Part shown: in pieces, positions 7,959-10,102 of the stretch | Numbering within the stretch: the first letter of the stretch is position 1 | How the letters are laid out: every line of letters starts with the position of its first letter | DNA from: Gammaproteobacteria bacterium | GTDB taxonomy: Bacteria > Pseudomonadota > Gammaproteobacteria > SZUA-152 | Assembly: GCA_003229995.1 (NCBI GenBank) | Contig: QIGJ01000012.1 | Coordinates: 1-10,102 of the forward strand | DNA: 10,102 nt | Direction of reading: 5' to 3' | Program-made: the position numbers and the translations under genes | Notes under the pieces: model-generated | Databases searched by the model: none | Seen by the model: the letters and a program-made list of their open reading frames with translations, nothing else | Told to the model about the DNA's origin: nothing

Positions 7959-8010
7959 TAACCGTTCGTACCTCTTCTATTGTTATCCGCTCAAGGCAAA
8001 AAAAGTGTGG
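7959..8010 (-). repeat. 52-bp dispersed sequence, copy B
   Basis: Partner of 1391-1442: ungapped, 39 of 52 identical, same orientation. The longest identical runs are ATAACAATAGAA and GAACGGTTA (minus-strand reading). It lies about 175 bp upstream of the first gene of the efflux operon, so both copies precede leftward genes and together they bracket the cluster. Possible explanations are the same as for copy A. Confidence 0.6.
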
Positions 8011-8075
8011 CGCAACGCTATACACTTTAGTTTATACTTACAGGTGCGTTTTCTCAGGAGGCGTTAGTAATGTTT

Positions 8076-8146
8076 GAGCCGTAGACAGGGAAACTTGTAC
8101 GTACGCTTCTGAAGGAAGAAAGGGGCCGTGAGGCCCTCGACCTAAC
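8076..8146 (+). mobile_element. Group II intron 3'-end remnant (domains V and VI)
   Basis: Bases 8076-8109 have the 34-nt layout of a bacterial group II intron domain V. A lower stem GAGCCGTA pairs with TACGCTTC, the upper stem is capped by a GAAA tetraloop (8091-8094 region), and a two-base CG bulge lies on the 3' side. One position differs from the usual form: the 3' strand reads GCUUC where GGUUC is typical, placing a C-C mismatch next to the AGC catalytic triad. The domain VI-like hairpin GGGGCC, loop GTGA, GGCCCT follows, then CGACCTAAC, resembling an intron 3' end. No reverse-transcriptase gene and too little upstream sequence for domains I to IV are present, so this is a truncated and probably inactive fragment. 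The exact 3' boundary is uncertain. Confidence 0.72.
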
Positions 8147-8202
8147 CGGTTGTTTAAAAAATGAGCAAACAAAATTCACTTTTAGGAGTAATCTGAGTAT
8201 TT

Positions 8203-8859
8203 ATGATTCATCCAATTATTGAAGATCTTCTTTGGAGATACACCACTAAAAAATACGATGCCAGCAGAAAGATTCCCCAAGAGGATCTTGATGTGCTCTT
8301 TGAGGCGATGCGTCTCTCTGCATCATCTATTAATTCACAACCATGGAAATTTGTAGTTATTGAGAGTAGTGAAGCAAAAGAGCGCATGAGTAAAACCTTT
8401 GCTAAGATATATCAATATAACCAGCCTCATATATTTGACAGTTCACAAATTATTCTCTTTGCTTATAACCCACACTACACTCGTGATGATTACGCTAAAG
8501 TAGTGGAAAAAGGTATTGAGGACAAGCGAATCAATCCAAAAGACCGAGAGCGCGCCTTTGCTGTCTTTATGTTTGCCGAACTTAATACCGACGAAACTGG
8601 AAATACAAGCAGCTGGACAAAAGCACAAACCTATATTGCCCTTGGAAACACGTTGCATACGTTAGCCAGGCTCAGAATTAATTGCACCCCCATGGAAGGA
8701 ATTGATACTGATCTAGTAAATGAAGAGTTTAAAGTTGAACTTGATGGTTACCAATGTGATGTGGCTTTAGCTATTGGGTATCATCACCCACAGGAAGATT
8801 ACAACGAAAAACTGCCAAAATCTCGACGCAGATTAGATCGTGTTTTAGTGCGCATATAA
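8203..8859 (+). CDS. NfsB-like NAD(P)H-dependent FMN nitroreductase
   Basis: A cytoplasmic flavoenzyme of the nitroreductase family that transfers two electrons from NAD(P)H through FMN to nitroaromatics, quinones or similar acceptors. Its 218 residues match the length of E. coli NfsB (217), and the landmarks align along the whole protein: the FMN-phosphate segment RYTTKKYD (12-19, with Arg12 and Lys16), SSINSQPWKF (41-50), the flavin-contacting PMEGID (163-168), GYHHPQEDYN (192-201) and LPKSR (204-208). AGGAG lies 14 bases before the ATG, longer than ideal, but no better in-frame start is seen. An 11-codon frame (8161-8196) ends just upstream. The gene stands alone and is more AT-rich than the efflux cluster. 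A link to metal resistance is not shown; the physiological substrate is unknown. A fold-back element starts five bases after the stop codon. Confidence 0.9.
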   Translation: MIHPIIEDLLWRYTTKKYDASRKIPQEDLDVLFEAMRLSASSINSQPWKFVVIESSEAKERMSKTFAKIYQYNQPHIFDSSQIILFAYNPHYTRDDYAKVVEKGIEDKRINPKDRERAFAVFMFAELNTDETGNTSSWTKAQTYIALGNTLHTLARLRINCTPMEGIDTDLVNEEFKVELDGYQCDVALAIGYHHPQEDYNEKLPKSRRRLDRVLVRI

Positions 8860-8864
8860 AGTAT

Positions 8865-9155
8865 GGAACGGGCACGAAATAACGTCCCGTTTTAGCCGAT
8901 CTGCTTCAGCTCCTCATTTGAACCTAAAAAAACCAGTTGAACCGTGGCTTATAGCACAAGCTCTTAACTGATTTTTCTAGGTTGAACGTTTTTCAATCAA
9001 AAAATACTCACTTTAGTCTGGCTGGAGCTGTGTTTTTCCTCGGTAAGTCGCTCCTGCATTACTCTATCTCCAGTATCCGTGCAGTCGTCAATCAGAACGT
9101 CCAATGAGAAACTAAATCAGAGTGCTAAAACAGGACGTTATTCCGTGCCCATTCC
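8865..9155. repeat. 291-bp fold-back element with nested inverted repeats (MITE-like)
   Basis: The ends 8865-8896 and 9124-9155 are inverted copies identical at 29 of 32 positions, beginning GGAAYGGGCACG. Weaker similarity continues inwards for about 20 more bases on each side (to about 8919 and from about 9103). Inside lies a second inverted pair, 8918-8940 with 8964-8986, matching at 19 of 23 positions around a 23-base loop. Further short pairings exist in the right half (GGAGC 9024-9028 with GCTCC 9050-9054; CTGGAG 9022-9027 with CTCCAG 9068-9073). There is no open reading frame of note. The design fits a MITE or a paired-REP element; a structured RNA is an alternative. No target duplication could be assigned. 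It occupies most of the 414-bp gene-free stretch 8860-9273; the remainder holds the next promoter. Confidence 0.75.
8867..8893 (+). terminator. Possible nitroreductase terminator inside the fold-back element
   Basis: AACGGG (8867-8872) pairs with CCCGTT (8886-8891). An inner ACG/CGT pair closes an AAATAA loop with one bulged C, and the stem is followed by TTTAG. It begins seven bases after the nitroreductase stop codon. The U tract is short, so termination is plausible but not certain. Confidence 0.35.
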
Positions 9156-9245
9156 TAAGCACAAAACGAGCGTCGCGGAGGCAAGTCATTGATCACAAAA
9201 GTTGTTTCCAGGCACAGTCCTTCATAAATTATAATCGTAATTAAA

Positions 9246-9254
9246 TGGTATAAT
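9246..9254 (+). promoter_or_regulatory. Extended -10 promoter for the CDP-alcohol phosphatidyltransferase gene
   Basis: TGGTATAAT is a perfect extended -10 element (TGnTATAAT). Transcription would start near 9261, about 13 bases before the ATG at 9274. No good -35 box stands at the usual distance, which is common for extended -10 promoters. A second TATAAT at 9230-9235 is an alternative. The only Shine-Dalgarno-like stretch before the gene is AGGG, five bases from the ATG. Confidence 0.5.
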
Positions 9255-9273
9255 CCATCGTTTTAGGGTCGCA

Positions 9274-9927
9274 ATGACTACACACGAAGCAGAAATTCAA
9301 AAATTACAGCCTACCATTCTTTCATTTGTGAGAGATATTCCTAACCTGTGTTCACTCGCAGGGCTAGCTTGCACAATATTAGCTATTTACTTCAGTATTT
9401 TGGGTGTTTACCACGCCGCAATGATTGGTATGATCTGGGCTGTTGCATTTGATTGGGCAGACGGTCTCGTTGCGCGAAGAATGAAGGGACGAACAGGTAA
9501 AGACCGAGCATTTGGTGGGCAACTTGATGTATTAATCGATATTGTGAGCTATGGCGTTGCTCCCGCAATCCTGTTATTAAGCTATGGTAAATTTGAACCT
9601 ATATTTTTAGTAGGCGCTTTTTTAATGCTCGCTGCTAGTGCAATAAGGTTGAGTTATTTTAGTGTGTTCGGTCTTGCTGGCGGATCAAAATACACAGGAT
9701 TAGCACTTGATAACAACAGCATAATACTAGTTTTTATATTTCTATTTGAAGGCGTTTTTAGTGGGGGACTATTTTCTGTTATTCTTTATATTAGTGGTTT
9801 AGGGCTTGCGGCTTTGAATGTCTCGCAAATAAAAACACCAAAACTTTCTGGTAATCCAATCAATGTTTATATTCTTGCTATTTATACGCTTGGAATAACG
9901 TGCATCTATGGCTGGAAACTCCTATAA
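9274..9927 (+). CDS. CDP-alcohol phosphatidyltransferase, phosphatidylserine-synthase-like
   Basis: An integral membrane enzyme of phospholipid synthesis that transfers a phosphatidyl group from a CDP-activated lipid to an alcohol, releasing CMP. The family signature is visible: Asp60, Asp63-Gly64, Ala67-Arg68, Gly81, Asp85 and Asp89, which bind the metal ions and CDP. The following SYGVAPAILL (92-101) resembles the SFGVAPA stretch of bacterial PssA, and VSQIKTPK (183-190) resembles its C-terminal part, so serine is the most likely acceptor. Two departures stand out. The gap between AR and the first Gly is 12 residues, not the usual 8, with an inserted Gly/Arg/Lys-rich piece. The PssA GLPxPAAA-type segment is replaced by GLALDNNSII (142-151). 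About five or six further hydrophobic helices fill the 217 residues. The start ATG follows AGGG by five bases. It could instead use another alcohol; family assignment is firm, substrate is not. Confidence 0.85.
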   Translation: MTTHEAEIQKLQPTILSFVRDIPNLCSLAGLACTILAIYFSILGVYHAAMIGMIWAVAFDWADGLVARRMKGRTGKDRAFGGQLDVLIDIVSYGVAPAILLLSYGKFEPIFLVGAFLMLAASAIRLSYFSVFGLAGGSKYTGLALDNNSIILVFIFLFEGVFSGGLFSVILYISGLGLAALNVSQIKTPKLSGNPINVYILAIYTLGITCIYGWKLL

Positions 9928-10083
9928 AAAATAACGAAATAAATATAGTGAAATTACTTACATTATAGCGTACATTTCGCGCCCAATGGGATCTATTTTT
10001 TGAATTAAATATGGCTCAGTATGCATTCCGGGGTCGTGCTAAAATCCCCCTGGTTTTGGGATAAATAGAGGCAAGGATGCTGA

Positions 10084-10102
10084 ATGGCATTAAAAATAGT
10101 TG
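10084..10102 (+). CDS. Possible start of a gene running off the right edge
   Basis: An ATG at 10084 opens a frame reading MALKIV to the window end, with AAGGA (10073-10077) six bases upstream. A competing ATG at 10077, in another frame (MLNGIKNS), has GAGG five bases upstream. Only six codons are visible, so the product cannot be named. A small dyad, ATCCC (10044-10048) and GGGAT (10058-10062), lies upstream and could be an operator. Confidence 0.35.

Larger units (their letters stand above)
7783..8202. other. 420-bp non-coding region between the efflux operon and the nitroreductase
   Basis: No convincing gene lies here. From left to right it contains a candidate leftward promoter for the efflux operon (7794-7822), copy B of the 52-bp sequence (7959-8010), group II intron domains V and VI (8076-8146) and the nitroreductase leader. 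The 7823-7958 portion is AT-rich and shows nothing I can name. The mixture of unrelated fragments points to past insertion and deletion at this edge of the efflux cluster. Confidence 0.6.

Noticed and set aside
7979..7992. Fourteen bases identical to the core of the E. coli lac operator (GAGCGGATAACAAT, minus strand)
   Set aside because: The other operator half is absent, the related copy at 1391-1442 lacks the GCGG part, and no LacI-family gene is near. Chance resemblance inside a repeat is likelier.
7828..8025. 65-residue open frame on the minus strand
   Set aside because: It runs through copy B of the 52-bp sequence, has no ribosome binding site, mixed composition and no recognisable domain; most likely a chance frame.
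8865..9155. Integron attC recombination site
   Set aside because: The outer ends lack the RYYYAAC and GTTRRRY core sites, and no integrase or cassette array is seen.

Overview
The window looks like chromosomal (or large-plasmid) DNA of a Gram-negative bacterium, most probably a gammaproteobacterium. It encodes a complete three-part heavy-metal export system spanning inner membrane, periplasm and outer membrane, plus an NfsB-type nitroreductase. No rRNA, tRNA or housekeeping marker is present to fix the lineage. By eye, the metal-efflux genes are noticeably richer in G+C than the flanking AT-rich genes. They are also bracketed by two related 52-bp sequences, so the cluster may be an acquired cassette; this is inference.

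Layout. Bases 116-1339 (minus) encode an unrecognised multi-spanning membrane protein with a signal peptide. A 220-bp gap follows, holding one copy of the 52-bp sequence and a strong terminator. Bases 1561-7782 (minus) form one leftward operon: a small His-rich exported protein, then a TolC-type outer-membrane factor (czcC-like), a membrane-fusion protein with an N-terminal stretch of 15 histidines (czcB-like), and an RND pump (czcA-like), ending at the terminator at about 1523-1552. Bases 7783-8202 are non-coding and hold a candidate promoter, the second 52-bp copy and the 3' end (domains V and VI) of a group II intron. On the plus strand come an NfsB-like nitroreductase (8203-8859), a 291-bp non-coding fold-back element (8865-9155) and a PssA-like CDP-alcohol phosphatidyltransferase (9274-9927). 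The first codons of another gene may lie at the right edge.

How the genes work together. The RND pump takes divalent (possibly other) metal ions from cytoplasm or periplasm, the adaptor couples it to the outer-membrane channel, and the His-rich adaptor terminus and small His/Cys protein probably bind metal in the periplasm. No metal-responsive regulator gene lies in the window. The RNA between the small protein gene and czcC can pair the czcC Shine-Dalgarno with bases overlapping the upstream stop codon, which suggests translational coupling.

Most worth a second look: this SD-sequestering helix, the fold-back element whose terminal repeats are themselves hairpins with pairing-preserving differences, the group II intron remnant, and the two 52-bp sequences lying in the same orientation upstream of two different leftward transcription units. 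I found no complete undescribed system.
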